Source: an uncultured Rhizobiaceae bacterium (GTDB taxonomy: Bacteria > Pseudomonadota > Alphaproteobacteria > Rhizobiales > Rhizobiaceae). Taken from it: 64,000 nt of DNA. Position 1 is the stretch's first letter. Each line of letters starts with the position of its first letter. This document shows positions 47,803-56,718 of this stretch, in pieces. The position numbers and the translations under genes are program-made. The DNA is taken from assembly GCA_958296345.1 (NCBI GenBank), contig CATQIJ010000018.1:1-64000 (forward strand), written 5' to 3'. Below the pieces are notes generated by a model. That model was not told the DNA's origin. It ran no database searches and worked only from the letters and a program-made list of their open reading frames with translations.

Positions 47803-47833
47803 AAGTTACCAGCTTAGAGTAACTCTAAGTCAA
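47803..47833 (-). promoter_or_regulatory. MerR-type promoter with 19-bp spacer
   Basis: On the minus strand TTGACT (47833-47828) and TAACTT (47808-47803) are separated by 19 bp. The spacer region includes the perfect dyad CTTAGAG-TTA-CTCTAAG (47813-47829). This is the standard MerR family layout, 30 bp before the merR start. Confidence 0.82.
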
Positions 47834-47879
47834 GGCTGAATTTGGTATGGATTTGTTAGTGAAGAACTTTAGAAACTCG

Positions 47880-48389
47880 CTACTGCCGAGTGGCACCAAA
47901 TGCTGTTGAGAGTAAATCAATTTGCTGACTTACTGCGTTGACGTGTTTCACTTCTTCTTTGGGTGCTTGGTGACCGTAAAGTTCTGCGTCCAATGTCATG
48001 ACGCGGTTTTGTAGAGCAAGAGAGCGCGTTACAAGTTCAATAAAATCTACAGGTAAATCATTCCAAGCATGGTTTTGCGAGCTATCATTTTGTTCTTCTA
48101 GCTTGATTTTCTTTTTTTCTTCCAGAATTTGATCTCTGGACATTTCGCCTTCGTTTACAGCGCGCTGAAGTAATAACCATGAGGCTAATTGCATGAGACG
48201 TGTTGTAAGGCGCATGGATTCTGAGCCATAAAGCATGGCAGAAGCACGAGGAAGACCTTTCGCATTATTGCGACCTGGGCCATCAAGATAAGCAGCGCTC
48301 TCTTCAACTAAAGACATTCCGCCTTGAAATAATTTCTTGAATTTATCCGAATGAGCGAACTTTTCGGCTAGGTTTACAGTATTCGACAC
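47880..48389 (-). CDS. DUF1465 family protein
   Basis: This 169-residue soluble helical protein has the family landmarks FQGGMSLVEESAAYLDGPGR and YGSESMRLTTRLMQLASWLLLQRAV. DUF1465 is almost confined to alphaproteobacteria and has no agreed function. In many of these genomes it lies near rpmE and the DUF1192/DUF1013 genes, as here. Confidence 0.85.
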   Translation of the reverse strand: MSNTVNLAEKFAHSDKFKKLFQGGMSLVEESAAYLDGPGRNNAKGLPRASAMLYGSESMRLTTRLMQLASWLLLQRAVNEGEMSRDQILEEKKKIKLEEQNDSSQNHAWNDLPVDFIELVTRSLALQNRVMTLDAELYGHQAPKEEVKHVNAVSQQIDLLSTAFGATRQ

Positions 48390-48522
48390 GCAACTAATCC
48401 CTGCTGTATTTTACTAAAATTTAACCTAATCTATAAAGGTTTTGCCGTAAAGCTAGACGTTTAGAACTAGGTTAATATCAACAGGGTGCAAAAATAGTGC
48501 CAAATTTTGCTTGCAATTTGGT

Positions 48523-48551
48523 CAAAAAAAAGAGCCGTTAAGAACGGCTCT
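48523..48551 (-). terminator. intrinsic terminator downstream of the DUF1192 gene
   Basis: On the minus strand AGAGCCGTT-CTT-AACGGCTCT (plus 48531-48551) is a perfect 9-bp stem followed by a run of T (plus A run 48523-48530). It lies about 150 bp after the DUF1192 stop. Confidence 0.8.
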
Positions 48552-48570
48552 GAAAAGTTAACAGGGAGGC

Positions 48571-48617
48571 ATCAGATTTGATCAAAAATCTAAATCTGAT
48601 CACCAGAAAAATTCTGG
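48571..48617. ncRNA. two adjacent hairpins, possible small RNA or 3' UTR
   Basis: ATCAGATTT (48571-48579) pairs with AAATCTGAT (48592-48600). Just beyond, CCAGAA-AAA-TTCTGG (48603-48617) forms a second stem. Together with the terminator at 48523-48551 they make three stems in a row in a 311-bp region (48390-48700) that has no gene. On the minus strand this would be a structured RNA of about 100-150 nt ending in a terminator. No known RNA family is recognised. Confidence 0.4.
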
Positions 48618-48700
48618 TACTTCATTAATGTCCTATAAACCTTAATTTCTAGTTAATAGTCATAAAACGGCTAGAGATATGGCTATTTCAGGGCTTTAAC

Positions 48701-48889
48701 CTAGGATTTGAACAAAGCTGCTGCTGCTGAGAGATGCTCGCTTTTTTCTGATTTTGCTGTTTTCAGCCGGTTTATCTCTGTTTCTAAAGCCTCAATGGTC
48801 TCGCTAATTTCATCTATGGAGAGTTCTGAAAGATCTTGGCCAATTGTGTATTTTGCAATTCTCTTAGCTTTATCTTCTTCCTCATTCAT
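48701..48889 (-). CDS. DUF1192 small protein
   Basis: This 62-residue protein carries the signature LSELSIDEISETIEALETEINRL, a helical stretch, and ends in an Ala/Lys-rich tail. The family is typical of Hyphomicrobiales, usually beside the DUF1465 gene. It is divergent from the DUF1013 gene with about 150 bp between starts. Its role is unknown. Confidence 0.85.
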   Translation of the reverse strand: MNEEEDKAKRIAKYTIGQDLSELSIDEISETIEALETEINRLKTAKSEKSEHLSAAAALFKS

Positions 48890-48970
48890 TTTGGCACACT
48901 TTCTTTATTTTGTTTGCAAGCATCATTGTAAAAGAGTATAAGCAATTAACTTTCATGACAATGTAATCCT

Positions 48971-49033
48971 CTTTCCCGCAAGGGAGCCACCCAAAACTCG
49001 GGCCGGCACACAGGGGAAGTTTAACTTGAGGAG
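48971..49033 (+). promoter_or_regulatory. structured 5' leader with two alternative pairings before the DUF1013 gene
   Basis: CTTTCCC (48971-48977) can pair locally as TTCCC-GCAA-GGGAG in a GNRA-capped stem (48973-48986). It can instead pair at long range with GGGGAAG (49013-49019), a 7-bp match with one G-U pair. The two exclude each other. The second ends 8 nt before the ribosome-binding site GAGGAG (49028-49033), so it could affect translation. It is not a motif I recognise. Confidence 0.45.
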
Positions 49034-49040
49034 ATTTTAA

Positions 49041-49736
49041 ATGGCTACACCACTAATGCCCAAAGCAACCGCTGTTTGGTTGGTTGATAATACATCGCTG
49101 ACTTTTGATCAGATTGCTACATTCTGTGCACTGCATCCCTTAGAGGTGAGGGCAATTGCTGATGGAGAAAGTGCTCAAGGCATTAAAGGCATGGACCCTA
49201 TTACAGGAGGCCAGTTGAGCCGTGATGAACTAGAGGCAGCGCAAGAAAATCCTCATCATAAATTGAAGGTTGCTGTTTCAAAAGTAATCGTGCCGCCATT
49301 AAAGAAAAAAGGCCCACGTTATACGCCATTATCAAAGCGCCAAGATCGCCCGAATGCTATTTTATGGCTTGTTCGTAGTCATCCTGAGCTTAAAGATGCT
49401 CAGATTATCCGCCTTGTTGGTACAACCAAGACAACTATCGGCGCTATTAAAGAGCGTACACATTGGAACTCTGCAAACTTGCAACCAATGGATCCTGTTA
49501 CGCTTGGTCTTTGTACGCAGATTGCTTTGGATGCTGAAGTTACTAAAGCTGCAAAATGGGCACCTGCTAAACCAGAGCCTGTTGAAGGTGAAGGCGTTGA
49601 TACAATTCAATCGGCAGAAGAAACGCAGAATTACAATATTGATACAACACGTCCAGCGCCTGTTGAAGAAGAAAAAATCAGTGCTGATGATGTGTTTGCT
49701 AACTTCCAAAAGAAAGATGATAGCGAGGAAAGCTAA
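49041..49736 (+). CDS. trcR: DUF1013 protein, TrcR-like cell-cycle regulator
   Basis: This 231-residue protein has the DUF1013 core (LMPKATAVWLVDNTSLTFDQIATFCALHPLEV ... LIRLVGTTKTTIGAIKERTHWN), which holds two helix-turn-helix-like regions. In Caulobacter the DUF1013 protein TrcR travels with RNA polymerase and regulates cell-cycle genes including ctrA. The C-terminal 60 residues are acidic, Pro/Glu-rich and likely disordered. The symbol is by family identity. GAGGAG precedes the start. Confidence 0.87.
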   Translation: MATPLMPKATAVWLVDNTSLTFDQIATFCALHPLEVRAIADGESAQGIKGMDPITGGQLSRDELEAAQENPHHKLKVAVSKVIVPPLKKKGPRYTPLSKRQDRPNAILWLVRSHPELKDAQIIRLVGTTKTTIGAIKERTHWNSANLQPMDPVTLGLCTQIALDAEVTKAAKWAPAKPEPVEGEGVDTIQSAEETQNYNIDTTRPAPVEEEKISADDVFANFQKKDDSEES

Positions 49737-49819
49737 GTCTTTGTTTTGTCGCACTTTGTTATCGTTTGCGTGATTCCACGCAAACGCAAAGGGCTATAAT
49801 TTGGAATATAAGAATGAAG

Positions 49820-49847
49820 AAGGGATGCAAATTGCGTCCCTTTTTTG
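49820..49847 (+). terminator. intrinsic terminator after the DUF1013 gene
   Basis: AAGGGATGC pairs with GCGTCCCTT (one G-T pair) around AAATT, followed by T6, about 85 bp after the stop. TTTGCGTG/CACGCAAA near 49763-49784 forms a further inverted repeat upstream. Confidence 0.82.
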
Positions 49848-50023
49848 TGTGTTGGTTTATGCTGTGGAAAAAATGCTAAGTTATATTTTTAACGCTTTTT
49901 TTGAGTCTAGAGTCACGGTTACTTTTCTGTGCATGAATGTTGGCTTTGCTTAACACACAGCAACTAGATGAGGGTCTAGTTAATAGCTTTGCGCAAGAGA
50001 GCAGTGATGCTATTGTTTTATTT

Positions 50024-50515
50024 ATGAAGATACGTGATGAAATTCTTGGCGACGAAGAAGCAATATATGAGCTGACCAAGCTCGCCTTTATGTCAGTTGA
50101 TATGAGTGATGGTAGGGAGCCTGAGATCGTTGATGGCATTCGAAAGAGTGGAGACCTTACCCTATCACTTATCGCAATAGACGAAGATGAGATCGTTGGT
50201 CACGTCGCTTTTTCTCCGGTGATCATATCTGTTCTGCGGGACAATGGTATGGCCTTGGCCCCATTTCGGTTCACCCACAACGGCAACGCGCAGGTATAGG
50301 CGCACAGCTAATCGAGGAGGGATTAGAGGCTTCGCTCACTTGATGCCTCCGGATGTGTCCTCCTAGGTGATCCAATCTTTTATAGTCGTTTCGGTTTCAA
50401 ATCTTCGGGGGATCTTACATATGGCGAGATTCCTAAAGAATACGTGCAAGCACTTGCATTCAAAACCAAGCTGGCTAGAGGCGAAGTGCGATTTGCGCCC
50501 GCCTTTGAAGGTTAG
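50024..50515 (+). pseudogene. GNAT-family N-acetyltransferase with two or more frameshifts
   Basis: The first frame gives a GNAT start from ATG 50024 or further upstream: EEAIYELTKLAF, DGREPEIVDGIRKSGDLTLSLIAIDEDEIVGHVAFSPV. A second frame resumes with WYGLGPISVHPQRQRAGIGAQ, which contains the acetyl-CoA loop. A third carries SLDASGCVLLGDPIFYSRFGFKSS and the C-terminal end to TAG at 50513-50515. Breaks are near 50235 and 50330. All parts of a normal 164-residue enzyme are present but in pieces. Confidence 0.8.
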
Positions 50516-50564
50516 TCAATTCCGTACTAGTGCAATCAACTAAAACCCAGCACCGCAGGATATT

Positions 50565-51350
50565 CTAATCATCCAGCGGAACGGTATAATTCAAGCCTAA
50601 ACGTCCGCCGTCTGCGTAGATTGTTTGACCTGTCACATAGCTTGCATCGTTAGATGCTAAGAAGGCTGCGATGCTGGCGATTTCTGATGGGTCGCCGATT
50701 CTACGCATTGGGGTGCGGGATAGAACGCGTGCTTGAGCTTCTGGATCATTTGCAACGCTTTCAAGCATTTTTGTCATGATTGAGCCTGGCCCAATTGCAT
50801 TTACCCGAATGCCGTATTTTGCCAATGAGAGCGAAGCAACTTTTGTGAGTTGATTTACACCGCCTTTTGAAATTGAATAGGGAACTTGGTTCGCAATTGC
50901 AAAAACTGCGTTGACGGAAGACATATTAATAATGCTGCCTGGTTTACCGCCTTCTTCAACGTGTTTGACCATATGTTTGGCTGCTGCTTGTGAACAAAGG
51001 AATGAACCTTTTAGATTTACGGACATTACGTGGTCGAAGTCTTCTTCGGAGATCTCCAGAAAATCACCACCTGATACAATGCCTGCATTGTTAACGAGCA
51101 CATCAATATGACCATATTCATCAATTGCACCCGCAATTAGATTATGAACATCAAGACGTTCGGCGACGTTGCAGTGGACATAAGAAACAGTACCAATCTT
51201 GCGTAATTTTTGTTCCGCTTTTTGACCCGCTTTGTCATCAATATCGGCAATGATAACTTTTGCTTTTTCCCTTAAAAACCGCTCAGCAATCGCATAACCG
51301 ATGCCTTGTGAACCACCGGTGATGACTGCAATCTTATTTTCTAATGTCAT
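50565..51350 (-). CDS. SDR-family oxidoreductase
   Basis: This 261-residue short-chain dehydrogenase has the cofactor motif TGGSQGIG (residues 11-18), NNAG, the catalytic Ser in INMSSVNA and Tyr-x3-Lys in YSISKGG. It ends with the family YADGG. It begins four bases after the propionyl-CoA synthetase stop on the same strand. The substrate is not deducible; it is intact, unlike its upstream neighbour. Confidence 0.9.
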   Translation of the reverse strand: MTLENKIAVITGGSQGIGYAIAERFLREKAKVIIADIDDKAGQKAEQKLRKIGTVSYVHCNVAERLDVHNLIAGAIDEYGHIDVLVNNAGIVSGGDFLEISEEDFDHVMSVNLKGSFLCSQAAAKHMVKHVEEGGKPGSIINMSSVNAVFAIANQVPYSISKGGVNQLTKVASLSLAKYGIRVNAIGPGSIMTKMLESVANDPEAQARVLSRTPMRRIGDPSEIASIAAFLASNDASYVTGQTIYADGGRLGLNYTVPLDD

Positions 51351-51354
51351 GCAA

Positions 51355-53255
51355 TTAAGCTTTCTGCTGGTCTAAAACTTCTTTGATTTCGCCCAGTATA
51401 GCAGGATCGTCAATTGTTGCAGGCATTTTCCATTCTAGACCGTCTGCAATTTTTTGCATGGTTGAACGTAGGATTTTACCAGAGCGAGTCTTTGGTAGTC
51501 GTTTTACTACAAGCGATTGTTTGAAAGCTGCAACTGGGCCAATTTTCTCGCGAACCAATTTTACGACTTCTTTTTTAATGTCGTCGTGGTCACGGTCAAC
51601 GCCCGCATTAAGCACCAAGAAACCACAAGGGCTTTGGCCTTTCATGCCATCTGCAATACCAACAACGGCACATTCAGCTACATCTTTATGGGTGGCTACA
51701 ACTTCTTCCATGCCGCCCGTTGAAAGCCTATGGCCTGCAACGTTAATAATGTCGTCTGTGCGAGCCATTATGAAAAGATAGCCATCTTCATCGATGAAAC
51801 CTGCGTCTGATGTTTGAAAATAGCCTTTGAATTCATCTAGATATGCACTCTTAAAGCGCTCTTCTGCATTCCAAAGCGTTGGCAAACAACCGGGTGGAAG
51901 TGGCATCTTTACAACGATATTGCCGAGTTCTCCAGCAGGTAACGGATTACCTTCATCATCCAAGACGTCCATTGCGTAACCAGGCATTGGAACGGTAGGA
52001 GATCCATATTTAACTGGAAGTTGACCAAGACCCATTGGGTTGCCTGCGATAGTCCAGCCTGTTTCTGTTTGCCACCAATGATCAATTACTGGAACGCCGA
52101 GTTTATCTTCTGCCCAGTGAATGGTGGTTGGGTCAGCGCGTTCGCCGGCTAAGAACAAGTTCCTAAAATGTGACAAGTTGTATTTCTTGATAAACTCGCC
52201 TTCAGGATCTTGGCCTTTGATTGCTCTAAATGCCGTTGGAGCTGTGAACAGAGTTTCAACTTTATGTTCTTCTATGACCCGCCAGAAAGTTCCTGCATCT
52301 GGTGTACCAACTGGTTTGCCTTCGAACAGAATACTCGTGGCACCTTGAAGCAGTGGCCCATAAACGATGTATGAATGGCCAACAACCCAACCCACATCGA
52401 GGCTGCCCAAAAGACTTGCCCTGGGTCAACATCGTAGATTGCTTTCATGGTCCATTTTATTGCAACCATGTTGCCGCCATTATCTCGAATAACACCTTTT
52501 GGTTGGCCAGTCGTTCCTGAAGTGTAAAGTACGTATAAAGGATCAGTTGCTAAGACTGGTTCGCAAGGTAAAGTGTCAGCTTCTTTGCGCGCATTTGCCA
52601 TTTCAGTTGCATAGTCAAAATCACGTCCTTCAACCAAATCGCATGACTGTTGCTCACGTTGCAGAACTAGTGTTGCTTTTGGTTTCGAAGTTGAAAGTCT
52701 AATTGCTTCGTCTAGCAAAGGCTTATATTCAACGACGCGGTTTGGCTCGATGCCGCAGGATGCTGAAATTATAAATTTTGGTTCAGAATCATCAATGCGT
52801 GTTGCAAGTTCTGCTGCTGCAAAACCACCAAATACGACTGAATGAACAGCGCCGATACGCGCACAAGCAAGCATTGCAACCGCTGCTTCAGGGATCATTG
52901 GCATATAGATGATGACGCGATCACCTTTGCCAACGCCATGACTTTTCATGACATTACCAAGAGCCATTGTTTCAATTAGCAGATCACGGTAGGTGAGTGT
53001 TCTTTTGCTGTCAGTGATTGGGCTGTCATAGATGATAGCTGGTTGGTCCGCACGTCCATTTTCAACATGACGGTCAACACAGTTATAACATGTGTTACAG
53101 GTCGCACCTGTGAACCATCTGCCATAAACGCCTTCATCTGCATCAAAAGTTTTTGTTGCTGGTGTAAACCAATCAATTTCTTTAGCAGCTTCTGCCCAAA
53201 AACCTTCAGGGTCATTTTGCCAGCTTTGATAAGTTTCAGCGTATTTCGATGTCAT
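51355..53255 (-). pseudogene. prpE: propionyl-CoA synthetase (PrpE-like), single frameshift
   Basis: Two frames together give a full-length acyl-CoA synthetase of about 633 residues. The N-terminal part (to DPGQVFWAAS) has CNTCYNCVDRHVE and the ATP motif YTSGTTGQPKG. The C-terminal part (DVGWVVGHSYIVYGPLLQG to the catalytic Lys in TRSGKILRS) is in the next frame. The break is near 52399: TCGAT stands where TCNGAT is needed, a one-base loss outside a homopolymer. The N-terminal Cys pattern favours propionyl- over acetyl-CoA synthetase. Confidence 0.83.
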
Positions 53256-53345
53256 GTTTTTTTCCTCCAGCCATGTATTTCATGGCAATTTTGTCTTGGG
53301 GAAGTCTAAGCAAATAAATGAAGCCGAGTCTATTGCAACGATAGT

Positions 53346-54069
53346 TTACTGGTTTTGCAAATCTGCAATGTATTCAGCAAGCTCTTCGGCCCATTCATCG
53401 TAACCTTTGGTTGATGCATGAAAGCCATCTTCTGAAAAATTTTCGCGTACAGGTTTCCACTTTGCAGCAGGAAATAACGCACCTCGTTCATAGCAAAGCT
53501 CACTACCCATTTTTCTTAAAATGCGCGAACGGATGCCTATGATTTTATTGAGCGGAGAGGGGAGTAGCGGGATTTGTTCAATGTCAATTATGCCAGACCA
53601 AATTACTTTTGCACCTGGGAATTTGAATTTAACGCATATAACAACCCGCCAAACTCTTTTTTAAAACGGCTTGCCGTATGGAAGTTTTTTGAATCATTCG
53701 TTCCAACGTTGATTATAATATAATCATAACTTGCTTGCTCAAGATGAGGCACTACAAATCGCGTAATTCTCCTGCAGTTGCGGAGTTGTTTCCGAAAGAT
53801 TGGATGGTAATCGAGCGGCCAGTTTTTTGCGCCAAAATATATGGTGTTCTACCTGCTACGCATTCTTTAAAATCAGTAACACCAACACCTGCTACTGATG
53901 AGTCGCCTATAAACAATAAGTTTAAAGGCTTACCTTTGCCTTTTACCTCAACAAAAGGAATTTGTTCTGGGGGTGCCATGCGCATTGATTGTTTACGCAC
54001 ACGCAAGCCTTGGAAGATGTAAACCGGCAATGCGAGCCATGAGAAGAGTATTTCAGAAGGTGTAACCAT
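53346..54069 (-). pseudogene. SGNH/GDSL hydrolase with two frameshifts
   Basis: Frame one runs from 54069 with the nucleophile motif LLFIGDSSVAGVG and ends RDL. Frame two resumes VVPHLEQASYDYIIINVGTND. Frame three gives KFPGAKVIWSGI through FSEDGFHASTKGYDEWAEEL, with the catalytic D-x2-H. The breaks lie near 53757 and 53645. All catalytic blocks survive, so the damage is recent. The first residues (ILFSWLALPVYIFQG) form a membrane anchor. Confidence 0.82.
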
Positions 54070-54114
54070 AATTAGCGTTTAATAATAACTTTTACGTTTA
54101 GGTCAATAAAATAT

Positions 54115-54573
54115 TTATTTTTTGAGTCTGAATTTTTCATGACAACCACTGCAACTTTTTGCAGCGAGTTGAAATTGAGTTTTAACCTCATTCTGGTCCA
54201 TGGAGCTCGTTGCAATACCTGCAAGCTTTCCAGCATCGTTACCAAGCTTGTCTGCTATTTTAATAAAATCATCCCACTCAACCCAAATAGCTGGCAAAGC
54301 TTCACTTGGCATTTCGAGCGAATCTGTTGGGAATTGTTCTGATATTTGGTTCGCATGGTTTTGGATATTCAATGCAGATGCAGAAAGTGTAAGAGCATTA
54401 AACTCTCCGTTCTTCATCATGGCTCCTATGATTTTCATATTCTTTGCAATATCGCTCATTGCATCCATGCGTTGTTTGATTACGCCCTTAGCACCAGAGT
54501 GTGCATAGGCTAAGCCACTAAAGATAAGAGCAGCTATCAGGATAACTGTTTTCAGGCTTGATAGGGGTTTCAT
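54115..54573 (-). CDS. cytochrome c' (c-prime)
   Basis: This 152-residue periplasmic four-helix heme protein has a signal peptide (about residues 1-24, ending AYA) and CSGCH seven to eleven residues from the C-terminus, the hallmark of cytochrome c'. Such proteins bind NO or buffer electrons. ATG 54573 is preferred over TTG 54588, with GGAAG upstream. It lies 28 bp downstream of the DUF4396 gene on the same strand, and so probably shares the CueR-controlled promoter. Confidence 0.86.
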   Translation of the reverse strand: MKPLSSLKTVILIAALIFSGLAYAHSGAKGVIKQRMDAMSDIAKNMKIIGAMMKNGEFNALTLSASALNIQNHANQISEQFPTDSLEMPSEALPAIWVEWDDFIKIADKLGNDAGKLAGIATSSMDQNEVKTQFQLAAKSCSGCHEKFRLKK

Positions 54574-54601
54574 ATAGGTTTCTTCCAAAGTGAAATGAGA
54601 A

Positions 54602-55051
54602 TTAATGGCAAGCTTTGCCCAATGCTTTGAGACGCCAATAATTATAAGGGAGTGGGGTGATAAAACCTGCGAACAACATAAATGGCAGTACCCACCAGGT
54701 CAGCTTTGCGCCACCTGTTAAAAATACATCAACCGTGTTCATCGCAACTTCCATAGAGATCATGGAAATTAAAGACATGCCAATTGCTGTTTTAAAGGCG
54801 AGTTTTAAAATCATTTGGCGCGATAAAATAATTGTTTCTAATAGAATTGATGTTAGTAGCCCGTTGACAATTGCTAACGTCATGATCGCGATTGTTGGCC
54901 AGGGAATGCCTGTTAATTGAAAGAATAAAATTGTTCCCATATCACCAATTGAACAACCAAGAAGACACCATAATGTATTGATGGAGGCACGGTTCCAAGT
55001 GTGTTTGCAGCTCCAGTTAATGCCGCTGACTGATTGTAATAGAGCCGTCAT
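54602..55051 (-). CDS. DUF4396 membrane protein under CueR-type promoter
   Basis: This 149-residue protein has about four hydrophobic segments (residues 27-48, 51-72, 83-104 and 116-138) and Cys/His near both ends (SCKHTWNRAS; KACH). Family members carry DUF4396 and often sit beside copper genes. The promoter 33 bp upstream is a textbook CueR site, with the cueR gene divergent. A copper role is therefore well supported by context; the precise action (transport or binding) is inferred. Confidence 0.82.
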   Translation of the reverse strand: MTALLQSVSGINWSCKHTWNRASINTLWCLLGCSIGDMGTILFFQLTGIPWPTIAIMTLAIVNGLLTSILLETIILSRQMILKLAFKTAIGMSLISMISMEVAMNTVDVFLTGGAKLTWWVLPFMLFAGFITPLPYNYWRLKALGKACH

Positions 55052-55083
55052 TTTTATGCTTTCAATTGACTATAGACAAGGAC

Positions 55084-55114
55084 ATTGTAATGCTTCCACT
55101 AACTGGAAGGTCAA
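55084..55114 (-). promoter_or_regulatory. CueR-type promoter of the DUF4396/cytochrome c' genes
   Basis: On the minus strand TTGACC (55114-55109) and TACAAT (55089-55084) flank a 19-bp spacer (55108-55090). The spacer contains TTCCAGTTAGTGGAA, an inverted repeat that resembles the ACCTTCC-GGAAGG dyad bound by CueR. The 19-bp spacing is the family's mark of activation by DNA twisting. Confidence 0.87.
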
Positions 55115-55126
55115 GCAGGTGATTAA

Positions 55127-55513
55127 ATGAATATAGGTGCTGTTTCAAAAGCTGCGGAATTACCAACTAAAACCGTGCGTTATTACGCAGATATTGGTTT
55201 GGTTGTGCCAAGTGGTAGGTCTCAAAATGGCTATCGTGTTTACGATGAAGCAGAAGTTCGCAAACTTGTATTTGTCAGGCGAGCAAGAAGTTTTGGCTTT
55301 TCAGTGGATGAATGTAGAGAGCTGTTGGGTCTATACCAAGATGACGGGCGCTCAAGTAGAGATGTTAAAAAAATTACACTTCAACGGATTGCTGAAATAG
55401 AGCAAAAAATGGCGGAGCTTCAATCCTTGCATAGCGAACTAACTCACCTTGCAAATTCCTGTCTGGGCGATGGTAGGCCAAATTGCCCGATTTTAAGCGG
55501 GTTATCTGTGTAG
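55127..55513 (+). CDS. cueR: copper-responsive MerR-family regulator
   Basis: This 128-residue activator has the MerR helix-turn-helix (IGAVSKAAELPTKTVRYYADIGLV) and a metal loop CLGDGRPNC. The C-x7-C spacing is the CueR arrangement for one Cu(I). The gene is divergent from the DUF4396 gene with a perfect MerR promoter between them. Confidence 0.92.
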   Translation: MNIGAVSKAAELPTKTVRYYADIGLVVPSGRSQNGYRVYDEAEVRKLVFVRRARSFGFSVDECRELLGLYQDDGRSSRDVKKITLQRIAEIEQKMAELQSLHSELTHLANSCLGDGRPNCPILSGLSV

Positions 55514-55527
55514 GAGAGATGATGCAA

Positions 55528-56718
55528 TTAGTAACTGTTATAAACTCTTTTTGTATCTTTCTGAGAGGGTATCGTCCAAACCGTTAGTAGTGAAGCTAAT
55601 CCTGTGCAGCCAGCTATCATGAGTGCCAGTTGATAATTGCCTGACAATTCGTATAGATAACCGGCAAGTATAGGGCCTATTAACCCTGCAATGCCCTATG
55701 CCGTAAAAATACGGCCATAAATTTTTATGCCATCTGCAGAACCAAAAAGTGCTCCTACAACCGCCGGGTATGCTGCAATGATTGCACCATAAGAAAATCC
55801 AATGATTGCAAGGCAAGACAAAACCAATAATCCGCTGTCAAAGAATGCTAGCAAGAAAAGACCGACACTTGAAAGGGTAGGGAATATTATAAGAACCTGT
55901 TTGATGGGTAGCTTGTCTGCAAGGTTGCCGCCCATGAGACTACCGACCATATTAAAGATCGCAATTATAATAGGTGCTAGTAATACTCGCTGGTCATCAA
56001 GACCACTTGCACGAGTAATCCCCGTTGCATGACCTATTGCTATCAAACCAGCGGCAACTGCTGTTCCATAGCCAATCCAAAGTTTGATGATGAGAATTTT
56101 ATGAGAGGAATTATCTTCATTCTCTAAAGGGGATGTAAGCTTTAGTTTTGTATTTGCCATCGCCAATAGTCCGCAGCAAATTGGAATAACTAAGACAAGA
56201 CAGATCGCTAGTCCTTGCATTGCACCAGCAAAGCCATTGTTGGTTAGAAGCATATTGAAAAATAGTGGTGAGATAACTGCGCCAAGGGCATAGCAGGCGG
56301 TAATGATGCCCATGGCAAGCCCCTTCCATTGCGGATTTGCCTGAGCTGATATTTGCAAGGTAAATCCATATCCAAGGCCGTTGGCAACTCCAAACAACAA
56401 ACTGTATTCCAGCCAGACGATTGGTAGGCTGCTTGCAGCACTCGCTAACGCACAGCCTGTTGCCCCAAGAATACAGATAAATGCCACAAGCAATGGCGGG
56501 CGTAAACGTGCGTAAATGTGATGGCCAAACAAGACGCTTAATGTTAGAAAACCAAGTGCTAGGGAATAGGTCGCACTAACCATTGACCGTGATGCGTGAA
56601 AGGAATTTTCCAAAGGCTCTAGAAACACAGAAAACGAATGAATTGAACCCAGTATCAACATCAAAATCATGCCTGCGCATAAAACCAAAATACCATTACG
56701 TTGGAATTTCTGGGGCAC
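55528..56718 (-). pseudogene. MFS transporter with an in-frame TAG near the C-terminus
   Basis: The frame from GTG 56718 encodes a 12-helix MFS protein of the oxalate/formate-antiporter type (SFSVFLEPLENSFHASRSMVSATYS). It stops at TAG 55696-55698 after YGRIFTA, then goes on in frame GIAGLIGPILAGYLYELSGNYQ to TAA at 55528, about 396 residues in all. GRIFTAWG is the family pattern, so TGG to TAG is likely. The truncated protein of 340 residues lacks the last two helices. Confidence 0.82.

Noticed and set aside
39386-56718. UGA or UAG read as Trp (alternative genetic code)
   Set aside because: TGA ends many intact genes here (yejB, yejE, pntAA, the ThiE-like gene), and the TAG codon is a single case; isolated nonsense mutations explain the P460 and MFS genes better.
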